The notes beneath the pieces are model-generated. The model was given only the letters and a program-made list of their open reading frames with translations. It searched no databases and was not told the DNA's origin. Shown here piece by piece: positions 1 through 7,910 of a stretch of DNA of 20,320 bases. The stretch's first letter is position 1, and each line of letters opens with the position of its first letter. A program made the translations under genes and the position numbers. The stretch spans positions 1-20,320 of the forward strand of contig JAYZFL010000004.1 of assembly GCA_036336795.1 (NCBI GenBank), given 5' to 3'. The DNA comes from UBA822 sp036336795. Its GTDB lineage: Bacteria; Gemmatimonadota; Gemmatimonadetes; Longimicrobiales; Gaopeijiaceae.

Positions 1-1878
1 CTCTTGGACATCCCTTCGCTGAATCCCGATGGGACGGAATGGGTAGTCGACTGGTACAACCAGTGGGTGGGCACAGAGTATGAAGCCAGTCCAATGCCCT
101 GGCTGTACCAATACTACGTAGGCCACGATAACAATCGGGACTGGTATGCATTCACTCAGAAAGAAACACAACATACGGTCCTAGGGGCCCACAATCTCTG
201 GCACCCACAAATAGTGCACGATGTCCACCAGATGGGTGGAGGAGGCGCTCGTATCTATTTCCCGCCTTACATCGATCCCATCGAGCGCAACGTCGACCCA
301 GGCCTGGTAGCCGCCGTCAATATGCTCGGTACTTACATGGCTGCGGAGCTCACCGCACAGGGGAAGGCCGGAGTAGTGACAAATGCCATCTATGATGGGT
401 TCTCACCAGCCCGCTCTTACCAACACTACCATGGAGGTGCTCGGATTCTATCGGAGACGGCATCAGCAAGTATTGCCACGTCAGTGGTCGTCGAGCGGGA
501 TCGTATCGGAGGCGGACGAGAATACGATGCCGCGGTTGCTTCGGCGAACTACCCGAACCCTTGGATGGGAGGACGATGGGGGCTCCCTGAAATTGTGGAT
601 TACATGGACTCCGGTGCGATGGCCCTGCTGAGGAACGCAGCAAAAAACCGACGGTACTGGCTCGAAAACTTTTTTAGAGTCAACGAGCGGGCTGTGGAAG
701 GGTGGGATATATGGCCGGATGCTTGGGTCCTTCCTGCCGACCAAGCGAATAAAGGGGGGTTGGCCTACGTGCTACGGATTCTTCGTATGGGCGACGTGGA
801 GGTTCACCGGGCCGCCGAAGCATTCGAATCCGACGGAGGGCTGTTTCCCAAGGGAACGTACGTGGTTCCGATGAATCAGCCGTATGCGTCCTTTGCCCAA
901 ACACTTCTAGAGGTTCAACAGTATCCCGACCTCCGAGAATTTCCGGGAGGGCCACCTAAGCGGCCCTACGATGTCACGGCACATACCCTCCCTCTCTTGA
1001 TGGATGTCGAGGCGATCGCGGTGAGGGAGCTCCAACCGGGTGTGACAGAAGCGTTAGAAGCGGAGCTGATCCCGACGCCGGAGTTCGCTTTTGAATTGCC
1101 GCCGGGCCTCCAGGGCGAGGGAGCCCCACGGATCGCACTCTACAAGTCATGGCAAGAGCCCATGACTGCTGGTTGGACCAGGTGGATGTTCGATCAACAT
1201 GAACTGGCTTACGACACACTTAAAGATGCTCGGGCCAGGACCGGAGATCTCCGCCGTGACTACGACGTGATCGTGCTCCAGGGTCAGACCGCTTCTTCGA
1301 TAAGGGAAGGATACAACACCGGAGTTGTTCCGGACGAGTATGTCGGCGGACTGGGTGAGAAAGGTGTTGAGGCCCTCGAGGCATTCGTTGAAGCCGGAGG
1401 GCGTATCGTTGCGATTGAAGAAGCGACGGACTTTGTGGTGGACCTCTTCGGTCTTGGCGTCGTGAATGCGGTGGACCGGCTGGATAGCAACGACTTCTAT
1501 GTACCGGGCTCGATCCTGACGGTGGAACTGGAGAGCGGCCGAGCGTCTAATCGCGGCCTCGGCGAGTCCGTGTCAGCCTGGTTTTGGAGAAGCAGCCGAG
1601 CTTTCGAAGTCTCGGATCCGGACGTGACGGTGACGGCCCGATACGGTAGTGGAAATCCCCTCCTCTCCGGCTGGATTCTGGGTCCTGAGTACCTGGCAGG
1701 AAGGCCCGCTGTAGTCGAGGCTACGGTGGGCAACGGTTCGGTAGTGTTAATTGGCTTCCAGCCCAACTACAGAAGTCAATCGATGTCGACCTGGCCGTTG
1801 CTTTTTAATGTCCTGGATCCTGTGGTGAGAGAGCGACCCCGTACTGACAAGGGCCAGGGCATGGAAGGGCCTCGATGA
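1..1878 (+). CDS. M14 zinc carboxypeptidase-like protein with GATase-like C-terminal domain (5' partial)
   Basis: The frame is open from base 1, so the N-terminus and the first zinc-binding HxxE motif lie upstream of the window. Counting from the Leu codon at base 4, an NPDG turn (7-10), the substrate-binding NNR (43-45, in HDNNRDW), a zinc-ligand His (His75 in DVHQMG) and the catalytic Glu (Glu151 in LSETAS) follow in the order expected for M14 carboxypeptidases. After about residue 380 comes a second alpha/beta domain (PRIALYKSW, then EAGGRIVAIEE, then a PNYRSQSMST-type end) that resembles the class-I glutamine-amidotransferase-like tail of large secreted M14 proteins. Such proteins are usually exported, but the signal peptide would be off-window. 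The stop overlaps the next start (ATGA), so translation is probably coupled. Family assignment is firm; substrate is unknown. Confidence 0.88.
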   Translation, partial: LLDIPSLNPDGTEWVVDWYNQWVGTEYEASPMPWLYQYYVGHDNNRDWYAFTQKETQHTVLGAHNLWHPQIVHDVHQMGGGGARIYFPPYIDPIERNVDPGLVAAVNMLGTYMAAELTAQGKAGVVTNAIYDGFSPARSYQHYHGGARILSETASASIATSVVVERDRIGGGREYDAAVASANYPNPWMGGRWGLPEIVDYMDSGAMALLRNAAKNRRYWLENFFRVNERAVEGWDIWPDAWVLPADQANKGGLAYVLRILRMGDVEVHRAAEAFESDGGLFPKGTYVVPMNQPYASFAQTLLEVQQYPDLREFPGGPPKRPYDVTAHTLPLLMDVEAIAVRELQPGVTEALEAELIPTPEFAFELPPGLQGEGAPRIALYKSWQEPMTAGWTRWMFDQHELAYDTLKDARARTGDLRRDYDVIVLQGQTASSIREGYNTGVVPDEYVGGLGEKGVEALEAFVEAGGRIVAIEEATDFVVDLFGLGVVNAVDRLDSNDFYVPGSILTVELESGRASNRGLGESVSAWFWRSSRAFEVSDPDVTVTARYGSGNPLLSGWILGPEYLAGRPAVVEATVGNGSVVLIGFQPNYRSQSMSTWPLLFNVLDPVVRERPRTDKGQGMEGPR

Positions 1879-2633
1879 CATGTCCGAGATGTAGCGCGGA
1901 GGCAGGATCGGGAAGTTTCTGCCCAAACTGCGGCTCACCCCTGGGAAAGGTTCCGTGTCCGAATTGTGCCCAGGAAGCACCACCTGGCGCTCGTTTCTGC
2001 AATCTGTGCGGGGCAGCGATGGCGGGCACGTCCCGCAAGGAACCCGGGGGTCCAGCCGCTCGGGTTGGTTGGTGGATGGGCGGCGCCCTGATAGCGGGCC
2101 TTATCCTCGTTGTCGCTTACCCGGTGTATGGCCCGGACCGACAAACAACTGATCGCCCAGAGAGATCTTCGGGTGCAACGGGGGCATCGGCCGTAGATCT
2201 GTCCTCGATGACGCCTCGGGAGGCGGCTGATCGGCTTTTCAACCGAGTGATGACCGCCGTGTCAAGCGACGACTCTAGCGAAGTCATTAACTTTCTTCCC
2301 ATGGCTATCCGAGCCTATGAGCTTGTCGAGCCGTTGGACGCTGACGGGAAATTCCACCTTTCGTTGCTCCACCTGACGGCGACATTGAATGAGGAAGGAC
2401 TAGCCGATGTGGAAGAGATCCTAGATGAACAGCCTGATCATCTCCTGGGGCTGGCAGCTGCGGCCGACGCATCTCTGGCACTGGGCGACACCGCAAGCGC
2501 ACGAGTGTACTACAGAAGATGGCTTGACGTATACGACACCGAGATAGCGAGGAACGTGCCGGAGTACGGCGATCATGCCCAGATGATGCCCGAGATGAGG
2601 GCAAAGGCAGAGGCCCTGGTCGGGAACGATTGA
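1875..2633 (+). CDS. Double zinc-ribbon, single-TM protein with a repeat-like C-terminal region
   Basis: The 252-residue protein begins with two CxxC...CxxC zinc ribbons: Cys3/6/16/19 and Cys28/31/42/45. A basic, Pro/Gly-rich linker leads to one hydrophobic segment at about 64-85. The rest is an acidic helical region (about 105-250) with alternating Ala/Leu-rich helices such as LGLAAAADASLALGD, which suggests TPR-like repeats. By the usual topology rules the ribbons would face the cytoplasm and the helical part the periplasm. ATG at 1875 overlaps the stop of the M14 gene by 4 bp, so the two are co-translated. The function is not known. Zinc ribbons of this kind often mediate protein contacts and need not bind DNA. 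The architecture is clear; the role is not. Confidence 0.8.
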   Translation: MTCPRCSAEAGSGSFCPNCGSPLGKVPCPNCAQEAPPGARFCNLCGAAMAGTSRKEPGGPAARVGWWMGGALIAGLILVVAYPVYGPDRQTTDRPERSSGATGASAVDLSSMTPREAADRLFNRVMTAVSSDDSSEVINFLPMAIRAYELVEPLDADGKFHLSLLHLTATLNEEGLADVEEILDEQPDHLLGLAAAADASLALGDTASARVYYRRWLDVYDTEIARNVPEYGDHAQMMPEMRAKAEALVGND

Positions 2634-2804
2634 ACTGGGCAGACAGTCATCAGCTCGTCCTTGAATAAACTGGCCCATATCTTTCTCCTTTGATTCCCAG
2701 GGAAAGGGTTGTGACACCTCGCGAGACGCGCTCTCTTTAGCGACTCTGTACCGTGACAAGCTTGAAGGCCAACACCAGAGGAATCCCGAAAACACAGGCC
2801 ATAG

Positions 2805-3920
2805 GTGAGGAAAATACTCACAGAAAAGCTTGGAGGTTATGCTCCGGGCGGTAAGGACACTGGGATAGTAAAGCCCAAAGGGACGTCCAGGATACGAGGT
2901 CACGCCGGGTTGGAGACCATTCCGATCCAATCCCGGAAGCCAGAGTGGCTGAAGGTTCGCTCGCCGGGTGGTTCGAAGTATCTACAGCTCAAGCAGCTCA
3001 TGCGGAGCCAATCTCTCCACACAGTGTGTGAAGAAGCCGGTTGTCCCAACATTGGAGAGTGCTGGGAGGCCGGTACTGCAACGTTCATGATCCTGGGTGA
3101 TGTTTGCACCCGGGCATGTAAGTATTGCGGAGTGGCCCACGGGTTGCCCACAGAGCTTGATATGGGCGAGCCCAAGCGCGTCGGTGACACGGTGCGAGCA
3201 ATGGATCTTGAGCACGTCGTGATCACGAGTGTGAACCGGGATGAGCTTACCGACGGTGGCGCTAGCATCTACGCCGAGACGATAAGCCGGATCCATGAGG
3301 CAGTTCCGGGTTGTTCAGTCGAAGTTCTAGTCCCCGATTTCAAGGGCGATGAGGGCGCCCTCGGCATCGTTCTTAGGGCCAGGCCAGCTATCTTGGGACA
3401 TAACCTAGAGACGGTAGAGCGACTTCACCCGGACGTGCGTCCCGGAGGTCGGTACTGGCGCTCCATCTCTTTCTTGGGGGCCGCTAAGCGGATCGCCCCA
3501 ACCATATTGACTAAGACAGGCATGATTCTCGGTATGGGAGAGGAGGCGGACGAGATCCGACAGAGCATGATCGACATACGAGATGCGTCGGTAGACATCC
3601 TTACTCTTGGCCAATACCTGAGACCGTCCGAGCAACATATCCCGGTGGCACGGTGGGTGACCCCTGCGGAGTTCATGGAGTGGAAGAGTGTTGGCGAGGA
3701 GGAATTCGGTTTCAAACATGTTGAGGCGGGGCCTCTCGTTCGTTCCAGCTATCATGCGAAGGAACAGGCCAGAGAAATCGAAACGGGTGGACCTGGTAAG
3801 ATCCAGAGGATTCAGGAGGCCGATATTGCTGCACCCCCGGAGATCTTTGGGGGCTCGAGCCTCGTTCAGCTCAACTTGATGGGTCATCGGGCACCGTCAA
3901 CGAGGCTCAACGGTGACTGA
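2805..3920 (+). CDS. lipA: Lipoyl synthase
   Basis: This radical-SAM enzyme inserts two sulfurs into protein-bound octanoyl groups to make lipoyl cofactors. The auxiliary cluster motif CX4CX5C (Cys75, Cys80, Cys86, in HTVCEEAGCPNIGEC), the radical-SAM motif CX3CX2C (Cys101, Cys105, Cys108) and the C-terminal RSSY serine (about 314) are all present. Other hallmarks are VVITSVNRDEL, GHNLETV and GQYLRPS. The protein is longer than usual at both ends. With the GTG at 2805, about 45 residues precede the conserved KPEWLK block, and about 50 residues follow RSSYHA. A TTG at 2910, in the same frame, would give a more typical start, and neither has a strong ribosome binding site. The 3' end overlaps the next gene by 8 bp. 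No lipB or lplA is in the window. Confidence 0.93.
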   Translation: MRKILTEKLGGYAPGGKDTGIVKPKGTSRIRGHAGLETIPIQSRKPEWLKVRSPGGSKYLQLKQLMRSQSLHTVCEEAGCPNIGECWEAGTATFMILGDVCTRACKYCGVAHGLPTELDMGEPKRVGDTVRAMDLEHVVITSVNRDELTDGGASIYAETISRIHEAVPGCSVEVLVPDFKGDEGALGIVLRARPAILGHNLETVERLHPDVRPGGRYWRSISFLGAAKRIAPTILTKTGMILGMGEEADEIRQSMIDIRDASVDILTLGQYLRPSEQHIPVARWVTPAEFMEWKSVGEEEFGFKHVEAGPLVRSSYHAKEQAREIETGGPGKIQRIQEADIAAPPEIFGGSSLVQLNLMGHRAPSTRLNGD

Positions 3921-5283
3921 CACGATATCGCGTGTGTTGAATATTAAGAAGGAGGAGCTTCCGCTCGCCTTCCTTTCTGTAGCGTTCTTCTTCTGCGTGT
4001 TATGTGGCTATTACTTCCTCCGTCCGGTTCGCGAGGCAATGGGTGTGTCGCGCGGTATGGATGAACTCCGGTGGCTCTTTGTTGGAACTTCGATCGTGTC
4101 ACTTGTTCTTGTACTCGCCTTCGGAGGAGTAGTGGCGAGGATGAACCGGCGCCGGTTCATCCCGGTTGCGTATCTATTCGTTATTGGATGCCTGTTGGTG
4201 TTTTCGGGCCTTCTCGTAGTGGATGCTATTGCTGGGGGTGGACTGATCGGTACGGATACCGAGACCACCGTTGCTCGCTGGGTGGGCTACATCTTTTTCG
4301 TCTGGCTTAGTGCCGTCAATCTCTTTGTGACGAGTGTTTTCTGGGCCTTCATGGTGGACATTTTCGATGTTGACCAGAGCAAAAGAATGTTCGCTTTTAT
4401 CGGAATCGGCGGCACCCTCGGAGCACTGGTTGGCGGGTGGATAACGAATGTGGTCAGCGGGATGACTGATTCGGTGTACCTTCCCGCGGGCCTCATCTTA
4501 ACAGGTGCTGGTTTCTTTGGGGCTGCCATTGTGGTGATGCTCATTCTGGATCGATTAGCACTTGTATCCGACTACTCACGGCTCACGCCAGAAAAGACCA
4601 GTTTTGGCTCGAGACCCCACCCCCTGTCCACCGAAGGCGAGCGCAAAGTGATGCGGGAGGAGATAGGTGGCAAATTTTGGGACGGCGTGAAAGCGATTAC
4701 GGTGTCACCGTATTTGCTGGGCATTGGTGGTTACATTGCGCTGATGGCAATCTCGAACACGATGATATATTTCACCCAAGCCAATATCATCCTCGAGAAT
4801 ACCGACACATTCAGCCAAAGGGTTTCCGGCTTTGCACAGTTCGACATGCTGGCCCAGGTTGCCACACTCTTTACTCAGATTTTTGTGACGACACAGGTCA
4901 TAAAGCGTATCGGTGTAGGTTGGACGCTAACTATTCTTCCCGTAGTGACTATGGCGGGCTTTGCAGTCTTATCGCTGTGGACGGTGTTTGGCGTAATGGC
5001 TGTGTTCCAGGCGGTGCACCGTGCGACTCGCTACGCGGTCTCGCGGCCAGCGAGGGAGACGCTTTTCAGCGTCGTGTCGCCTTCTGAAAAGTACAAAGCG
5101 AAGCCGGTCATTGATGTATTCCTTTACCGTGGCGGCGACCTAGCCGGAGCCGGCATTGACGGGATTTTGGGTGCACTAGGAATGACCCTTGGGTGGGTCG
5201 CCGCGGCCACTGTGCCGGTGGCCGGAATGTGGGGTGCACTCTGCCTAGCGCTTGGTCGGGCGCAAAAGGTGAGAGATCGTTAG
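3913..5283 (+). CDS. Npt1/Npt2 (TLC)-type nucleotide-transporter-like MFS protein
   Basis: The 456-residue polytopic protein has about 11-12 hydrophobic segments, for example near 17-37, 53-74, 81-103, 123-148, 160-180, 191-212, 268-285, 310-330, 338-355 and 420-448. Two motifs point to the ATP/ADP-translocase-like family rather than generic MFS: GYYFLRPVREAMG (32-44), and the run from RPARETLFSVV (378 on) through EKYKAKPVIDVF to YRGGD (about 405). Intracellular parasites use relatives to import ATP. Many free-living bacteria carry members whose substrate is unknown, and I cannot name one here. GTG at 3913 overlaps the lipA stop by 8 bp, so the two are probably one transcription unit. A long hydrophilic loop separates the two halves (about 213-265). 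Confidence 0.82.
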   Translation: MTDTISRVLNIKKEELPLAFLSVAFFFCVLCGYYFLRPVREAMGVSRGMDELRWLFVGTSIVSLVLVLAFGGVVARMNRRRFIPVAYLFVIGCLLVFSGLLVVDAIAGGGLIGTDTETTVARWVGYIFFVWLSAVNLFVTSVFWAFMVDIFDVDQSKRMFAFIGIGGTLGALVGGWITNVVSGMTDSVYLPAGLILTGAGFFGAAIVVMLILDRLALVSDYSRLTPEKTSFGSRPHPLSTEGERKVMREEIGGKFWDGVKAITVSPYLLGIGGYIALMAISNTMIYFTQANIILENTDTFSQRVSGFAQFDMLAQVATLFTQIFVTTQVIKRIGVGWTLTILPVVTMAGFAVLSLWTVFGVMAVFQAVHRATRYAVSRPARETLFSVVSPSEKYKAKPVIDVFLYRGGDLAGAGIDGILGALGMTLGWVAAATVPVAGMWGALCLALGRAQKVRDR

Positions 5284-5327
5284 AAACCCGCCCCATCCGA
5301 AATCTCCAGTACTAGAAAACTACGACT

Positions 5328-5903
5328 TTACTTTCCTATTAAACCACGGGGAGGGACCGGACCTTCGTCCTTTACTTGGTAGGGCGCGGGTGCCCGGTTA
5401 AACTCTTCCGATCCCCCTCTAGGGATGCTTAGGGTTTTCCAGTCGGCTCCAGCAAAGTACACAGCAAGTTGTACGATCTGGCCCACGTGATAGGCGCAGT
5501 GACTGAGTTGGCGAGCTAGGGCACGACTTACAGTGAACGGTTCACCTCGAATGGTCACCATATTCGAGAGCTGGGCGTCTGTGAGGCTTCCGAGTTCCAC
5601 AAGTCCGAGATCCCAGGCTTCCTGCCACCGCTTCATCAGGGCTTCGCGCGTGTCTTCGTTACCGATCACGAACTCCGTGTCCCTGTGACGATCGAACTTC
5701 TCTCCGTCTTCGGTCATGAAGTTGCGCCATCTTGAGCGCATGTTGCCAGCCAAGTGCTTGACTAGCATCGCTGGACTGTTGCTCTCCGGACCAAGAGACC
5801 GGAAGAATTCCAAATCGGAGATTTGGGAAAGGGCTTTCTCAGCCAGGGGCTTCAAACGCCGGTATTCGTCTCTGAGATCGTCCAACGGGGTCAAATATGA
5901 CAT
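5328..5903 (-). CDS. DinB/DUF1572 family protein
   Basis: This 191-residue protein looks like a four-helix-bundle DinB-superfamily member of the DUF1572 type. The three metal-binding His expected for the fold are visible: His50 (LVKHLAGN) and the HxxxH pair His135/His139 (SHCAYHVGQIV). The hydrophobic SPAMLVKHL and GQIVQLAVYF segments and the C-terminal FNRAP are typical. Relatives include bacillithiol- and mycothiol-dependent transferases and many uncharacterised proteins, so the reaction is unknown. ATG at 5903 has AGAGG about 11 nt upstream. It stands alone on the minus strand, converging on the transporter gene 44 bp away. Confidence 0.8.
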   Translation of the reverse strand: MSYLTPLDDLRDEYRRLKPLAEKALSQISDLEFFRSLGPESNSPAMLVKHLAGNMRSRWRNFMTEDGEKFDRHRDTEFVIGNEDTREALMKRWQEAWDLGLVELGSLTDAQLSNMVTIRGEPFTVSRALARQLSHCAYHVGQIVQLAVYFAGADWKTLSIPRGGSEEFNRAPAPYQVKDEGPVPPRGLIGK

Positions 5904-6086
5904 AGCCCGCAGCCTCTTGGAGGTGAAACTTCAAGATATGCTTCCCAAAGCCTTTTCAGATAAACGTACGTCTCGACGGAAAGAGAATCAGAAATGACTG
6001 CAATTGCCAGAGCGATGTGAGGTAAAACCACCTATTATCATCCTTGTTACACCTCAAAGTCTAGTCGGATAGGGCTACGAGAAGCA

Positions 6087-6110
6087 GAAATAGAATATAT
6101 ATTCTATTTC
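6087..6110. repeat. Perfect 24-bp AT-rich palindrome
   Basis: GAAATAGAATAT is followed at once by its exact reverse complement, with no spacer. The flanks 6081-6086 (GAAGCA) and 6116-6121 (TGCTTT) could add six more pairs (one G-T) across a 5-nt bulge. It lies between two divergent genes. No T tract follows, so it is not a normal terminator. A dimeric repressor operator or a cruciform-forming site are both plausible. Confidence 0.75.
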
Positions 6111-6194
6111 ATTCTTGCTTTCCGCAGGTATGGCGTCCCGAACAGGTCGCTCGGCGCTGTTTACATTTCAATGGCCAGCCGAGGAGACGCGGTT

Positions 6195-6263
6195 ATGACG
6201 AGGGCTGAAGAAGACACAGTAAGTGTTTCGCAAGCCGCAGGTGAATGCAGAGGTGCATTCTGA
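6195..6263 (+). CDS. Possible 22-residue small ORF
   Basis: An ATG at 6195 has GAGGAG (6181-6186) eight bases upstream, a well-placed ribosome binding site, and reads 22 codons to TGA at 6261-6263. The peptide has no run of one amino acid, no hydrophobic segment and no family I recognise. The last codons coincide with the hairpin at 6243-6260. It may be a leader peptide, a decayed gene start, or chance. Confidence 0.22.
   Translation: MTRAEEDTVSVSQAAGECRGAF
6243..6260 (+). repeat. Small hairpin in lpdA leader
   Basis: GAATGCA, a GAGG loop, then TGCATTC form a perfect 7-bp stem with a 4-nt loop. No T run follows, so it is not an intrinsic terminator. It overlaps the last codons of the small ORF just upstream of its stop. 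Confidence 0.5.
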
Positions 6264-6411
6264 CCGCTGCTGATGTAAGCGGGGTTAAGGTGTCTTGTGG
6301 TCCAGAGATGTTCTTCCGGCTTTACCTCTCTTGGTGCCTCGTCTAAGTTTCAAGCCGATTCTCCCCTAGCTGTCAGGTCGGGGCTGGAGCTCCATGTAGG
6401 ACTAGATTCCG

Positions 6412-6456
6412 GGCACCTGTGGGGTGTCTGCGCTGAAAAAGGGGTAAGCAGGTGCC
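6412..6456 (+). promoter_or_regulatory. Inverted repeat sequestering the lpdA start codon
   Basis: GGCACCTG (6412-6419) is the exact reverse complement of CAGGTGCC (6449-6456). The right arm contains the lpdA GTG start (6452-6454), and the 29-nt loop contains its ribosome binding site AAGGGG (6439-6444). Parts of the left arm have other perfect partners upstream: CAGGTG at 6238-6243 and GGTGCC at 6333-6338. Mutually exclusive folds are therefore possible. This is base-pairing logic only; no ligand or known class is implied. Confidence 0.4.
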
Positions 6457-7855
6457 AGAAACGAACTTTGATGTACTTGTGATTGGTGGGGGTCCTGGCG
6501 GATACGTGGCGGCCCTTCGAGGCAATCAATTAGGCCTGAGCGTCGGGTGTGTGGAGGAGAGCCAGCTCGGAGGGGTATGCTTGAATATTGGTTGCATCCC
6601 GACCAAGGCCCTTCTGTCGAGTGCCTATCTCGTAAACGAAATGGAGACCGCGGCAGCTCATGGGATTATCGTCGACATTGCTAAGGTGGCCTTGGGACCG
6701 GCTCAGGAACGAAGTCGTACGATCGCCAGGCAATTATCCAAGGGAGTAGGCCATCTCTTCAAGAAGAATAAGATTACGCTGGTAGAGGGACGAGGTCGGC
6801 TGATGGGTGCTACTGAGGTTGAGGTCGAAGGTGCCGACGGAAATCGCCAGCTTTACTCGGCTTCCTACGTCATCCTTGCCACGGGATCCCGCCCTAGAGA
6901 GATGTCGATCTTGCCGATTGATGAGGAACGTGTCTGGTCGTCCACGGGAGCGCTTTTCAGAAGTGATGCTCCTGAGTCGCTTGCGGGTGTTGGGGCCGGA
7001 GCCGTGGGGATGGAGTTTGCGGATATATTTAGTGCCTATGGCACCAAGGTTACAATAATCGAGGCCCTAGACCGCATCCTGACTCTTGAAGACGCCGATT
7101 CATCTGCAGCGGTAGAACGGAGCTTCAAGAAGAGAGGGGTCGTTGTGTTCACTGGTGCTACGGTGGAGAATGCTGCCATCGGTGAGAGATTGATACAACT
7201 GAACTTCAACGATAAGAAGGGAGCTGATCAAACGCTTGAAGTCGAACACGTTCTCTCAGCGGTCGGGAGGATTCCAAATACCGGCGACCTGGGCCTTGAG
7301 GCCTCTGGCGTCGCACTTGACGATCAGGGTTTCTTTGTGGTGGACGAATACATGAGGACCAATGTTCGCAACATCTACGCTGTCGGTGATTGCGCGGGGA
7401 GACAGTTGTTGGCTCACAAGGCGATGCATGAAGGCGTGGTGTGTGTGGAATCAATCGCTGGTACCGACCACGGGCCAGTTGACTACCAGAACGTCCCTAA
7501 CTGCACGTATTGCAGTCCGGAGGTTGCATCCGTCGGATTAACGGAGGCGCAGGCCAGGGATAAGGGTTTTGACGTAGAAATCGGCAAGTTTCCTTGGGTG
7601 GGCAATGGCCGAGCCATCACCGCAGGACACACGGAAGGGTTCGTAAAGGTCATTCGAGATAAAGAGTACTCGGAGATACTCGGTGCTCATATTGTTGGGC
7701 CCCACGCCACAGAGCTCATCGGTGAATTCGTCGTAGGACGGCACCTCGAAGCAACGGTTGAAGAAATGGACCGGGCCATGCATCCGCACCCTACTTTGTC
7801 CGAGGCGATTGCGGAAGGAGCTCTCGCTGCAATCGGACGAGCCATACATATTTAG
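6452..7855 (+). CDS. lpdA: Dihydrolipoyl dehydrogenase (E3)
   Basis: This flavoprotein re-oxidises dihydrolipoyl groups of 2-oxoacid dehydrogenase or glycine cleavage complexes and passes electrons to NAD. The FAD Rossmann motif GGGPGG (12-17), the redox disulfide Cys43/Cys48 in GGVCLNIGCIPTK, the NAD-binding GAGAVG (181-186), the second FAD contact YAVGDCAG (309-316) and the dimer-interface catalytic pair His446/Glu451 (HPHPTLSEA) are all intact. Its 467 residues match the family length. GTG at 6452 is supported by AAGGGG seven bases upstream. A long leader precedes it. No E1/E2 or gcv gene is adjacent, so which complex it serves cannot be told. Confidence 0.95.
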   Translation: MPETNFDVLVIGGGPGGYVAALRGNQLGLSVGCVEESQLGGVCLNIGCIPTKALLSSAYLVNEMETAAAHGIIVDIAKVALGPAQERSRTIARQLSKGVGHLFKKNKITLVEGRGRLMGATEVEVEGADGNRQLYSASYVILATGSRPREMSILPIDEERVWSSTGALFRSDAPESLAGVGAGAVGMEFADIFSAYGTKVTIIEALDRILTLEDADSSAAVERSFKKRGVVVFTGATVENAAIGERLIQLNFNDKKGADQTLEVEHVLSAVGRIPNTGDLGLEASGVALDDQGFFVVDEYMRTNVRNIYAVGDCAGRQLLAHKAMHEGVVCVESIAGTDHGPVDYQNVPNCTYCSPEVASVGLTEAQARDKGFDVEIGKFPWVGNGRAITAGHTEGFVKVIRDKEYSEILGAHIVGPHATELIGEFVVGRHLEATVEEMDRAMHPHPTLSEAIAEGALAAIGRAIHI

Positions 7856-7910
7856 AGTAGTTTTTCTGAAGAATCTTGAGTATTCGAGCAGGGTGTCTTG
7901 ATTGTTTTTC

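Larger units (their letters stand above)
5904..6451. other. 548-bp gap between divergent dinB-like gene and lpdA
   Basis: This is the only stretch over 300 bp without a convincing gene. It must contain promoters for both flanking genes, but I could not fix a -35/-10 pair with confidence. It holds a perfect 24-bp AT-rich palindrome, a 22-codon ORF with a good ribosome binding site, a 7-bp hairpin, and an inverted repeat across the lpdA start, each listed separately. I matched no known riboswitch or ncRNA family by eye. An open frame at 6297-6482 runs into lpdA in another frame and looks like chance. Confidence 0.6.

Noticed and set aside
6172..6192. AGCC-GAGGAGAC-GCGG resembles the B12 box of cobalamin riboswitches
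   Set aside because: The match is partial, and the other conserved blocks (the 5' GCCACTG-type element and downstream core) are not found nearby.
6372..6392. TCAGGTC followed by GGGGCTGG looks a little like the SRP RNA tip
   Set aside because: The required GGAAG/AGCA asymmetric loop and closing stem are absent.
6297..6482. 61-codon open frame overlapping the lpdA start
   Set aside because: No family resemblance, it overlaps lpdA in another frame, and its composition looks random.
7856..7910. Possible bidirectional terminator between lpdA and ispH (CTTGAGTATTCGAG near T tracts)
   Set aside because: The stem relies on wobble pairs and is short; T runs flank it but are not directly after a stable stem.
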